Origin: Hymenoscyphus infarciens
Lineage: Eukaryota > Ascomycota > Leotiomycetes > Helotiales > Helotiaceae
Assembly (NCBI GenBank): GCA_001414345.1
Contig: LLCB01000051.1
Location: forward strand, 124,001 to 188,000
DNA: 64,000 nt
Reading direction: 5' to 3'
This document shows, one piece after another, positions 35,101-45,187 of this stretch. The notes beneath the pieces are model-generated. The model saw only the letters and a program-made list of their open reading frames with translations. It ran no database searches and was not told the origin of the DNA. The translations under genes and the position numbers were made by a program. Positions within the stretch are counted from its first letter, which is position 1; every line of letters begins with the position of its first letter.

Positions 35101-36179
35101 TGTGCTTGCTGTGACCCGGATCGCCCTCTGCAAGAATGAATTAGCAGCGAAGGAGGGCTGAGGAAGCTTTAGCTGTACGAACAATGGCAATTGCAATTGT
35201 CAGTGAGCACGCTCACAAGATCAAGCCGAGTTCCTCCACTATGTTATGCCCAGCGATTGAGATGAGATGGAGTCGAATTAAGTGGCAGCTGTGCGAACAG
35301 AATGAGCGAATATCCAAAAGCGGAGCGACAGCTGTAGAGGTGCAAGCATCAGCCTTGAACGTGAATATTTGACTTTTAGACGGCAAGAAAATAGGAATAT
35401 GGGGAATGACAATCCGCGGGGGATGGAAAGGGAGTCCTGGCAGGAAGGGCGATAACACAGAGCGCACCCCCAATTACCATGCGAGGCTTGCGTAACAGAG
35501 ATGATTGAATACCAGTACTTAGTACTTACGTCGCAGAAGAGGGGAATTTGGTTGGATTGTGGTCGGGTTGGTTGCTTCAGATGCAAAAGTGAATGTGTCG
35601 GGCTTGTTTCGTTATCCCTGGGTGATGGATGGTATACGTTGAATAGCTATCCGATTTGCATCGATTTGCATGAATTATTCCGCCGAAATATTTCTTCTTC
35701 TTCTTTTCAACCACAGTTTGCCTTTCCTCTGTGCGGCACGAGGGGATCGTGTGAGGGTGCTTTCGGCGGCTCAGTGACCAGCTGGGCTGTGACAATTCGA
35801 TACAGTGACGGTATTAGAAGCGAGTGCTTTCGCTTCAGCGCCGGAAGAGAAGGATCGCAGGACGAATGGATTTAATGGGCGTGGGATGAAGGAGAGGCAG
35901 ACGGATTGCTGCAGATGCTGAGTGACGTTGGGCGGAAATTCGTGCAACTATGCATTAATATTGGAAAGCCGAAAGCATGTGCAGGTTAGGATAGGGCAAG
36001 TAAAGAGCGTGGTGATGATGTTGTTGCCGACTAATTTATTGGAGAAGTCGGGTCAACAAAAGGAAAACAATTGTATGGGTGAATGTTTCGAGGAGAAAGA
36101 GCCGGAGATGGTGGGAGGATTAAAAAGGAGGGTGTGGTGTGGTGCGGCGTGGTGTTTGAATTCAGAGAAAGGAAGAGGA

Positions 36180-36185
<6 letters not shown>

Positions 36186-36215
<30 letters not shown>
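36186..36215. repeat. (AG)15 microsatellite
   Basis: Thirty bases of uninterrupted AG dinucleotides inside a purine-rich stretch (36160-36240). Confidence 0.95.
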
Positions 36216-36218
<3 letters not shown>

Positions 36219-36417
36219 GAGAGTCAGAGCAGAGAAGGTCAAGGGGGACAGGGGTAGAGGTTCAGGATGTTGAAGGAGCTTTCCTCTTCCTCACCTGTAA
36301 ATCATAAATCATAAAAAGCGATAAAAGTGACAGGCGGATCGAGCGTTCACCTCCACCCGACTCACACTGGAAGCTGGGCTGGGCGTGGGACGGGAGTTGA
36401 GCGTGGCCGCCGGGGAG

Positions 36418-36466
36418 CCTTGGACCTTGGACCTTGGACCTTGGACCTTGGACCTTGGACCTTGGG
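36418..36466. repeat. 7-bp minisatellite CCTTGGA x7
   Basis: Six exact copies of CCTTGGA followed by one CCTTGGG. The unit is not a multiple of three and the tract lies outside any gene. Confidence 0.95.
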
Positions 36467-37214
36467 CACCCGGGGGGGTCCAGACGGCTGGTCTCAGTTG
36501 GTCAGGGGCAGGAGTGAACTACTTGTCCCGTACTGTACCTAGGTAACTTACTAAGACTACCGACTACCGCTCTTGCCCCTGAATGTAGAGCAAGTAGCGA
36601 GATGCACGGCAGGTGTTGCAGGTGCTCCACTTGCAGAAAGGCTAAGGTACTTACTGTACTTGTTAGCTTCCATCACTCCAACCATTCACAGCATAGTCAA
36701 ATTTTAAGCATCATTCGAGACAGCTGCAGGCACTTGCAACGAGTTACTGCCTTTGGCATTTCTTCCTCGCCACGAGAATCCAGAAACAGGAAGAGCTGAC
36801 CACGCAGCACCTAGCAAGAACAGCCGACGGGCAGAGTGACGATGGCAATAGTGATAGCTGATAGCAGCTGGGGCGAGGCGAGGCGCGGGAGATGATGAAG
36901 GGAAGCCCTTCATCTATTTCCAAGGAGGGGCTATCAGGGGGGTGAGGGGGGTGAGGGGGGTGCAGCAGAGATGAGATAACCATACGGAGACCCGACGCCG
37001 ATGAGTGACATGGGCGCCCAATCTGCAGCAATGATAGCTATCCCCCCATTGGTCAACATTGTCAACATTGGTCAACATTTTCGGCTCTTGTGTCCTCACT
37101 ACCGGTGGGTGTATGCAGCCCCTATTCCGCGCCAACAAGACCATACCATTTCGGATTCGTTGCAACCTGAAAAGCGGCAAAGAGCCAACATCTCCCTCAC
37201 CTTATCCTCACTCC

Positions 37215-37277
37215 TGCCTGTATTTTACAGGCAAGCAGTTGACAGATATATATTAGACGAATATGATATATCGTCTA
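37215..37277. other. Two adjacent perfect hairpins
   Basis: TGCCTGTA-TTT-TACAGGCA (37215-37233) is followed 20 bp later by TAGACGA...TCGTCTA (37254-37260 and 37271-37277). Short GC-containing stems with tight loops could act in transcript termination or could be remnants of foldback DNA. No coding context is present. Confidence 0.5.
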
Positions 37278-38329
37278 GTCCGCCAGGCTCTACGTAACTG
37301 CGCATACACTTGCTCCATCACTTCGGAAATCCATACTTTGGCCCCAACAACCTTCATCCCGATGCTTCTAGTCTTTCTTCCATCTTGCAGGAGCTGCTAG
37401 GCGTGGTCGATTGTGATGGTGGTTGCTTGTTCCGCCACAACATGCAGAGGTCAATCTTCTTCCATGCCCCCGAGTGGGAACGTTTTCGTGAGAAACTCGC
37501 GTCGAGGCGTTGATTTGCGGCGCGACACGCCACGGAAAAGAAATCATCGGAAAAGAAAACGGGTGTTGAAGTCGACTATCGAATTGTTGATTGACTCCGG
37601 CAAACGGACAACCTCCCTCTGTAAGTCTCGTCTAGACTCGCCGCTCGCGAGAGGACCCTCAGATTTATGTCTCGGACAGCCGACCAGCAAATTCAACCAA
37701 TTCCATTGTGGGACGAAGATATCAAACCGAACAGTTATTTTGTTCTGACTCGGATGATCATTTGATACATCAGACTTGTCCTTCTCGCCTTGGATGGCCT
37801 ATCCGAATCGTGAGTGGTTTCCTAACTCCTTTCTTTTTTGTACCTGGGGTTCTCTGCCATATTCTAGTGGTTACAATCTGAGCCTCAACCTTCAGGCCCA
37901 GTGGTTGCGGGGAGAGCACATACATGGTCGAGGACCTCTGGTGTTTCGGGTACTCCCAGAAAACAAATCAACCCACCAGCTAAGGTTAAGCTACTGGTGC
38001 ATGCGTTTGCTTCTTGCCACGGACTCTCGACACCAGTGATTGAAGTTCAGCAGAGTAAAGGGGTACATTCAGCGTTGTCTTTATTTTCCTCATGATGGGG
38101 AACGCCGAACAAATCTCTATCGCGTGCAATCTTCTGGAAAAGACCCAGCAAGATGACGATCGAATCTTCCCTTCCCTCCACCACAGGCCTAAGGCTCGGG
38201 CTCGCTTCTTTTTGCATGCCTGTGGTGCTTCCCTCCCTTGCGCTGGCTCATCCGAAGCCGCGGACCACTCACCGCTCGTTGAATCTCAAAGTTGTAGCAA
38301 AGTACCCGCTTTCTTCCACCGCAGGGTTT

Positions 38330-38362
38330 CGGGAAGCAATCGGGAAGCAATCGGGAAGCAAT
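38330..38362. repeat. 11-bp tandem repeat CGGGAAGCAAT x3
   Basis: Three exact consecutive copies in intergenic DNA. Confidence 0.9.
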
Positions 38363-40008
38363 CGAAGTGAGCGAGCCTTGGGCCTACCGGGTTTTTGTCG
38401 CACCATCACGGGCCACTAAACCCAGGAACCAAAAAAAAACACAATCGATGATCAACACCGCAAGCTGGCCTCAGTCTGTCAGATTCGTCGTCACGACTTC
38501 TGGGGAACAAAGTCGATACTTGCGTCAGAACGAAGCCTCTCCAGCTCATGATTCATCCAGCCGTGAAAATGCCATCTACTCGGTCTCAAATGATAACCAT
38601 CACAATCGGAACGGTCACTTATCGCCCACATGGTCATCGTCTCAGGATCTGAATCAAAAGCCACCAACAGCCAAATGTCTCTCCAAAGCAAGGGCTCGTC
38701 GAACGAAGAAAATGGAAAAATCAGCATTGTCTCACTGTTATCAAAAATCCAAAACCGCCTCATTAGGCTGTGGCCGCAATCCTGTAGCTTTGGTCAGCTT
38801 GTGTCCTGGCAAGCTCGTGTCTCCAGAATAGAACCAGGTCAGGCTCAAGCATGGCATGGATCCCCATCTAATGTTCAAGATGAGACGAAGAAGGAAAATT
38901 CCACAGAAATTACCCATTGCCAGACTTGAAACATTTGTAGTGGAAATTCATAAGTTCTGGATTAATTATATGTAGGTCCAGCTATTACCGGATGCTTTAC
39001 CCAATTTAGGGTTCCGGAGGCACTAGACTAGTTCCGGAGGCAGGAGATGTTTTGACGACGTTAGGAATTGAGCATGTACAGTACCCCGAACCCTTCTTAG
39101 CACGGAAGATGAACAGATGGTGCATCGCTCCGCGCTGTCAATAGCTGTCAATGGCTGTCAAAATGCTCCGTTCCGTACTGCTGTACAACACCGCACAGCT
39201 CCGCGTTCCAAAGTTCTCCTGCGAGAACTGCGAGAAGGCTGTTCGCACAACCGTATACGTACCCCATCCAGCAACTCAACACCTAGAACCCTCACGTACT
39301 CCGTCTCTAGTCTAGATACAGCCTCTAGTAGTAATAGGCAGGACGTAAGGGTCAGTACTAGTGCGTTGCAAGGTGTTTTGCAAGGTATTTTACATGTGAT
39401 TTGATCAACTCCAAGGATTCGGGAATTACGAAACGTCCTGTCTACTTCTCCAAGAGGCGAGGCTTGCCGTCCGTATAAGAAGAGGAATAATGTCGTTCAT
39501 CTACATTTAATCATGAAACCCCGACTCCAAAAGCTCACCCTATCAATCCCCCGTCATACTTCCCACCCCCTTGTCATGCCATTTCCTTTCCATCATGCTT
39601 ACTGCGCGTCTATCCGCGCTTGAGCAAGGCGCGAGCATCCTACAATTTTCTTTTTTTTTTTGGCTTTTGCCGAATCGGTCTCTCTGTTGCGAGAGTACGG
39701 AGTACTTCGTAATTACCCCCTCAATTGGAAATTCCGCGCGGGAGGTGTGTGGATCGTGGGCCACATCGTGGAGGTATCTTCCTTGGGTTCGGTTGGGCCC
39801 TGGAGCGGGACGAGAGCCGAGCTGGGCGGGGTACGGAGATATTTGTTAGAGGAGGAAATACCTAGGACGGGATATTTCCACGAGATGGGCTTTCTTGTCG
39901 TCTTTCCCCCCCCCCTTCTCCTTCATCGGACGACTTGGGCTTTGTTACAGAGGAAATTAAGTAATTACTTACTTCATTGCCCTTTACACTTTGTTGACAT
40001 GTAGGCAG

Positions 40009-40036
40009 GCAAGCAAGCAAGCAAGCAAGCAAGCAA
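40009..40036. repeat. (GCAA)7 microsatellite
   Basis: Seven exact GCAA units. Confidence 0.95.
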
Positions 40037-40771
40037 TCGGAAATTAATTAAAATAAAAAAAAGTCTACATGGGATTGGATTTCGTACGTACTTACGTACT
40101 TACGTAGCTTGGGATTGAGGAGAAGGGAGAAAGTCTACTATGGTGTACTTTATCCACTTACTTTACTTTGTACTTGTCTTGCAAGTTTCCAAGTGCTCTC
40201 TCTCTCTCTCTTTCTCTCTCTCGACTTTATTCTCTCCGACCTACTATACTTAATCACAGGAGAAGAAATGTTTGCGTGGCGTCTCTAGCTGCTTTTCTCC
40301 CCCCCCCCTTCTCTCGATTTTTTCAGGGTTATATTCGTTCGTTCGTACCTTCGTAGCTGCATTGTTTGTTACTCCTCTGTACTTTATATGTTAGGCAGGC
40401 AGGTATCGTCAGCTCAAAATCCTACCTACTTGTACGTTCGTCCCCTCGTTTTAGCCCCCCGCGCCACGAGGCTTGCTTGCTTGCGAACTGGAGCTGGTGC
40501 AGCTGGTGGGAGTGATAGACCGATCTTTGGGGTTTCTCGGTTGGGGGGCCACACGGGATGTGAGGCAGGGTTTGTCACGCGTTCTTCCCCCCCCCTTTTT
40601 TTTTGAGTGATGGAGACACGATGGAGAGGGAAGGGGACGCGATTTGGGATGTTTACGTGATAGCGTAGAGGGGATTGGGGAGGGAGGGTCTCTCGAGATT
40701 GTTTGTTAGTGTTTATTGGTGAGGGAGGGTATGATGTATGGTGGGGTTATTTTTGATTTTTTTTGAGGATG

Positions 40772-40811
40772 TTTACAGTTTTACAGTCTTACAGTCTTAC
40801 AGTCTTACAGT
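40772..40811. repeat. 8-bp minisatellite YTTACAGT x5
   Basis: Five consecutive copies, the first two TTTACAGT and the last three CTTACAGT, then a diverged CTTATGGA. Confidence 0.9.
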
Positions 40812-41666
40812 CTTATGGACTGTTATCATGTCAGGCTTTCTTTCTCAATCGAGCTGCTCGCTTGCTTTTTTGTACTTGTGTTACTGCGAGGTGATGATGC
40901 GACTTTTTGGGATGATGTAGCTTTTCGGGAGGTTTTGGTCTTGGGGATGTTTTGGTCTTGGGGGTTGTACCATACCATACGGGGTTTCCTCACATGTATC
41001 GGGGGTTTTTGCTTTGGAAGCTGAAAAGAAAAGCTTTTAGGTTGGGAGTCTTTGTCCATGGCGCATTTCTGTATTCGTGGTTATTTTGGCAGCTTTTACT
41101 GTGGATTTGATTTTGATTTCTGTTCTTGAATCTGTGATGTTGAGATATTGATCTTCGGGACAGTTCATACTACAGAGTAATGCTGCAACCTCGGATATCT
41201 AGATGATAGACCTTGCGTCATCGTGGATTTCTACATCGATGGTGTATGTTACACTTATTACCCCCCCTCCCCCCAATATTCACGTTCTTCTCCACCTTCC
41301 TTCTCCATGTTAAAAGGTTCTAGACTCCATCTATCGCGTCTATATCTCATGTGGGTTCACCTCGAATTTGTTTGTGACCCTTCTGGAGGTCCTCCTATTG
41401 AGGAAAGTGGGATGGACGGGCTGTCAAAGTTTGTTTATGTATTTGTTTGCTTATACTTTTGTACTACTACGATGGGGAACAAGAAGACGAAGAATTAGCC
41501 TCATCCATTCTGGGGCGTCGAACCCAGAGTTACATTCCTCACTAGTTCAATTGAAGAGGAAGGAGAACGCGAGATGGGACTGTTTCAAATATAATACTTA
41601 GGTAAGTGGTTAGCTAGGAATTTTACGTTGCTCACACCGCGGGGGCAAACGGGAAACGAAACAGAG

Positions 41667-42037
41667 CGTGGAAAACACGTTTGCAGCGGAAAGCGAGATG
41701 GAATTGTGTCAGATATAATAGCCGCGTTCTCAACCCAGACTTTTGCCTTCCTTTCCCTTTCCTTGTATCGCCTACCCTTCGTACAATTCATCGCGGGGGA
41801 TACAAAAGGCGAACGCATGCGATCCTAGTCAGAAAGGGCGTGGTAAACACGTTTTCTTGATGACGAGGAATGAGAATGCGACTTGAAGCATGGCATCTAC
41901 GTTCTTACCCTAGAAAACTACATCCTTATACTTGTTTTTATAGAATAGGAAAGAGAAGGCGAGATGAGTTTGTATCAAGTATGATATCCACTTTCTTGAC
42001 CCAATGTTTTGCCTTCCTTCTTCACGTGGTAAACACG
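41667..42037. repeat. Degenerate ~180-bp repeat carrying CGTGGTAAACACG palindrome
   Basis: The 13-mer CGTGGTAAACACG occurs at 41839-41851 and 42025-42037, with a variant CGTGGAAAACACG at 41667-41679. Spacing is 172 and 186 bp. Between them recur GCGAGATG(G/A)..TTGT, AGATATAATA-like and TTTTGCCTTCCTT text (41694-41755 and 41961-42020), with a weaker copy near 41570. CGTG/CACG arms form a short hairpin, and GTAAACA matches the core of forkhead-factor sites. Confidence 0.6.
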
Positions 42038-42870
42038 CTTTTTTAAATAACCCCCTCGCATCTCTCACCATCCATGACTTCGGTGCCGAGTACATGTACA
42101 TTCGCACATTCTCTTACTCTCATGTCAGATTCGCCTCGTATTATCTAATTCGGGTAATTCTCGACAGGTTTGTGGGTTTGTGGAGGCGCTTCTGGGTGGT
42201 GCTGAAGGATTTGCGTTCCTCGCTTCGCGCGTAGAACTTGGGATGGTAATACACGTGGATGTGGCTGTGTTATTTAGCCTTGTGGGAGTGGGATGATGGA
42301 TTTCTGGAGGTTTGATTGGATTACTGCACTGAGTCGTATATGTCTAGATGGCTTTCGTGTATGGATTTGTGTACGAGTTGGAGGGAGAGGGGTGTGGGGG
42401 GTGATTGGCGTCTTTTTTTTTGCTCGGAATATATTTCATGTTGTACTTCGGCTGGAATTCTCGGAAAGTTCGGCGAATTGAAAGCGATAAATGTCTCAGT
42501 TGATGATAGGTACCGGATTTCCGATGATGCATGCATGACTTACGGACGTCAATGTGGTGTTTCGGTTCGATGATCTGGGGTGGATGGTGGTGTGTTGGTT
42601 GCGGAGATGGAGAGGAGAAATGGAGGGAGAGGAGGGATATCTTGGACTTTTATGGGATGTGTATATGCAGTACGGGGGTTTCTTTTTAGTCCCGATGTTG
42701 TGGTTTGGGTTTGATCTTGGTATTGACACATTGTTGGCTTGTTTGTATATTTACTTTTCTCTACTTTACAACTAACGAGACGAACGAGTCTGAAAAATAT
42801 TATAGGTTTAGGTTATCTTCTTGCTTATAAATACTACCTATATTAAGTTATGTTCCGCTTCATGTGCCAC

Positions 42871-43277
42871 TTAGTCTGCCATTCCAGACTCTTGGATATC
42901 ACCAAGTGTACGGCTGGTCTTTCTACGCCTTGCTGGGCCGTTCTTTGACAGCTGATGATGACTGCTACGTACCACAGCATTCTGCGACACCGAGTCCTCT
43001 ATAAAACTCTCCAAAGCACGTGATATCATACTTATAATTTTTCCCAATTGCGGGGGTATGTTTCGTTCGTTGTGCTGTGTCATTCGGTACTCTTATGTCG
43101 TTGAAAATATCCATTTTTGGCATATGTATGGGGTGGGAGATGGTCGGGTATTACAAAGTTTGGAGGAATGTTAAGTTCTTGCTTATGTTTACGTATTTGG
43201 ACTTTTTGTAATATGGATTGTGGAATGACTAGGCTTTGCCATGGGGGAGGGACTGGGTGAGATTCTTGTTGTTTCAT
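42871..43277 (-). CDS. Possible small two-frame gene (hypothetical)
   Basis: Two abutting minus-strand frames, each with an ATG. The first (43080-43277) begins MKQQESHPVPPPWQSLVIPQ. The second (42871-43083) begins MTQHNERNIPPQLGKIISMI and ends QESGMAD. They overlap as ATGA, where the first stop TGA overlaps the second ATG. Both have a plausible amino-acid make-up without low complexity. They could be one gene broken by a frameshift of one base, or two chance frames. No domain, intron or homologue is recognised. This is the best coding candidate in the gene desert, but weak. Confidence 0.25.
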
Positions 43278-44720
43278 GTTAAGCCTGAGAATGTGATTGA
43301 GCGAGCTGACTGTGTTTTACGCGGTGTTTGTTTTGCTTGGGCTGGACTATAGTTTCCAAAAATAATTTATCGTAGTAGGATTTGTATTGAAGAAAGAGAA
43401 GGATGCAATTTACATAACTTTATATTCATAATTCAACCACTTGGCTCTTTCATGCGCTCAAGTGGCCTGGGTATGGTATTCTCTAGAACTCAGCTGGCAC
43501 TAGTGCAATACCTCAATTGGTGATGAACACATCTAGTAGCACCGCCTTTTTCCCAACTATGAAAATACTAGACTTGCTCTCCAATTGTGTCCGTGGGAAG
43601 GTAGTAGAGTTTTTCTTCTTTCTTGTCATGCTTTGGGATGAGATTATACGGAGAAAAGCTTGAATCAACAAGTGCAGAGTGAACATGACTTGCAGACGGG
43701 GTTGCTAAAGAAGTGAATTTAAAGTAGAAAGAATATGGGCAATTTCGTCTTGGAGCGGAATTTTCAAAAAAAAAAAAAAAAAAAAAAAAAACAATATTCG
43801 AAGGAAGAGAAACGAGAGGAGAAGATCCGACAGGGAAAGTATATTCGACAGTAGTAACGAGTTGTTCACCAAGGTTAGAGACAATAGAAACACCGAGCGA
43901 ACGGTAAGAACTTGAAAAACATGCAATGCATGGCGGTTTGGTTTACGTTTGCTGACCAGTTACTTGTACACACAGGAGATATCCTTTCTTCCCAAACGTC
44001 ACAGCCACACATGTACACTCTTGTGAAGTATGGAGTTGTGAGTTATATACTTGAGTTTGGGAGTAGGATTGAAAGGGTGAAACGTTGGCACTTGACAGGC
44101 CTCTCCATGGAAATATTGATATCTTCCCCGGGGTTTCCAAGTGTGCTTGTGCTTGCGCGACACTACCGAGGACTAGAAAACCGTTGTAAAGAAAGGACTC
44201 TATTTTGCTGCATTTATGTTGCTGTCTGTCTGTTTCTGTTCTTTGTTCATCTTTTGATATCTTTGCTAGGTTGACTTTAGAAAATTCCAACTAGCTAGAA
44301 GACGGGAGCAGAGAGTTAGAAGGAAATTTTGGGACAGGTTTATACAATAACTTCTAACTCCAACCTTAGACAATTCGAGCAAGAACAGCTTTTTAAAATC
44401 CGTACTTGAAGGATATATTATTTTAGGGCTCGCAGTATCCTTGACCGGGCTTGGTCGCTTTCAGCTTTTTCTACCTTATACTCTCAGGAATTTCTGTTCA
44501 CGGGAACAAGAAAGACTTATAGAAGGTAAGCTCGGTGCTAGCGTCTAAAGTGTTATCGTCTTGTCAGGGCAATGATGATCTGACGATAGATAATTATTCA
44601 ACGGTAAACCTTCCAACTTCACCGCAATATCTTTAACAGCAAGTTTCCAGACGTTCTCGTAGAATGGTGTTTGAGTAATAATCCAAAAATAATTTACACT
44701 GACAAACTACTAAGTGTACC
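43278..44720. other. Gene-poor region, part 3
   Basis: No credible gene. A 26-base A run lies at 43766-43791. Both strands are partly open around 43912-44290, but the translations lack features of a protein. Confidence 0.4.
43766..43791. repeat. Poly-A tract, 26 bases
   Basis: Twenty-six consecutive A in the plus strand following a TTTTC. It could be a retroposition scar or a simple homopolymer. No target duplication was found. Confidence 0.9.
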
Positions 44721-45187
44721 TAGACTTGGGCGGCGATACGATATTTATCGAATTATCGCGATATATATTATACGATAAATATCGTAAATTCTTATCTGAT
44801 ACGATGAATATCGTTAAAAAAGTAACGATAATCGATTAAATATCGGGTTTTTGGCGCTAGTGCCTTATAGTACCCAAATAGACATTATATGACTTATATT
44901 TTCTTTTTGAAAATCTGCTTTACTATATTAAAAAGTTATTATAGAAATTCGATTTAGTATAAAGGACTTATAATAAGATAAGTAATTTCTTAAGAGTTAT
45001 AAATAATTATAATTTACTATAAAAATCATGTGACTTTAGCTTTATTTGTTTTCTATTAGCTCTCGAGCCGGAAGAACTATTCTCCATTGGATTAACTATT
45101 TTCCGCTGATAATCGATATATTATCAGTTATCCTTATAAATATCGTAGACCCCGATATGCCACCGGTAATATCGCCGCCTAAGTCTG
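44721..45187. mobile_element. Old TIR element, MITE-like (467 bp)
   Basis: The left end TAGACTTGGGCGGCGATA (44721-44738) is the inverted counterpart of the right end, whose reverse complement reads CAGACTTAGGCGGCGATA (45170-45187): 16 of 18 bases match and both differences are transitions. Inside, CGATATTTATCG-like motifs recur in both orientations, as in hAT subterminal repeats. No clear target duplication flanks it (AGTGTACC left, CATTTGGC right), so it is old or partly rearranged. No coding sequence. Confidence 0.6.

Larger units (their letters stand above)
35101..36600. promoter_or_regulatory. Long upstream region of the 1323-residue protein gene
   Basis: No gene is supported here. The interval is the likely promoter and 5' leader of the minus-strand gene starting at 35100. 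It contains a GA microsatellite and a 7-bp minisatellite, described separately. Confidence 0.4.
36601..39400. other. Gene-poor region, part 1
   Basis: No frame with credible start, domain or introns. It contains two small perfect hairpins (37215-37233 and 37254-37277), an 11-bp repeat CGGGAAGCAAT three times (38330-38362), a doubled AGTTCCGGAGGCA motif near 39030, and a short GCTGTCAAT repeat near 39140. Several plus-strand stretches around 38100-38830 are open, but their translations look like chance. Confidence 0.45.
39401..42870. other. Gene-poor region, part 2, rich in simple repeats and homopolymers
   Basis: A 3.5-kb stretch without a credible gene. It contains (GCAA)7 at 40009-40036, CTTACGTA repeats near 40085-40110, a CT-rich tract near 40196-40222, several runs of 8-10 C next to T runs, an 8-bp repeat at 40772-40811, and the palindrome-bearing degenerate repeat at 41667-42037. 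This density of simple sequence resembles long regulatory or untranslated regions around developmental genes in filamentous fungi, but I see no coding partner. Confidence 0.45.

Noticed and set aside
35101..35196. Upstream extension of the 1323-residue protein by 32 codons
   Set aside because: The extension begins without an ATG and lacks the conserved look of the MNWVRTKKK start at 35100.
38367..38831. 154-codon open frame in the gene desert
   Set aside because: No recognisable domain, low protein-likeness, no promoter or intron signals; the opposite strand is open as well.
41470..41600. A tRNA-like B-box on the minus strand (GGGTTCGACGCC)
   Set aside because: The T-arm pairs poorly, no matching A-box or anticodon stem is found at the required distance, and no acceptor stem partner exists.
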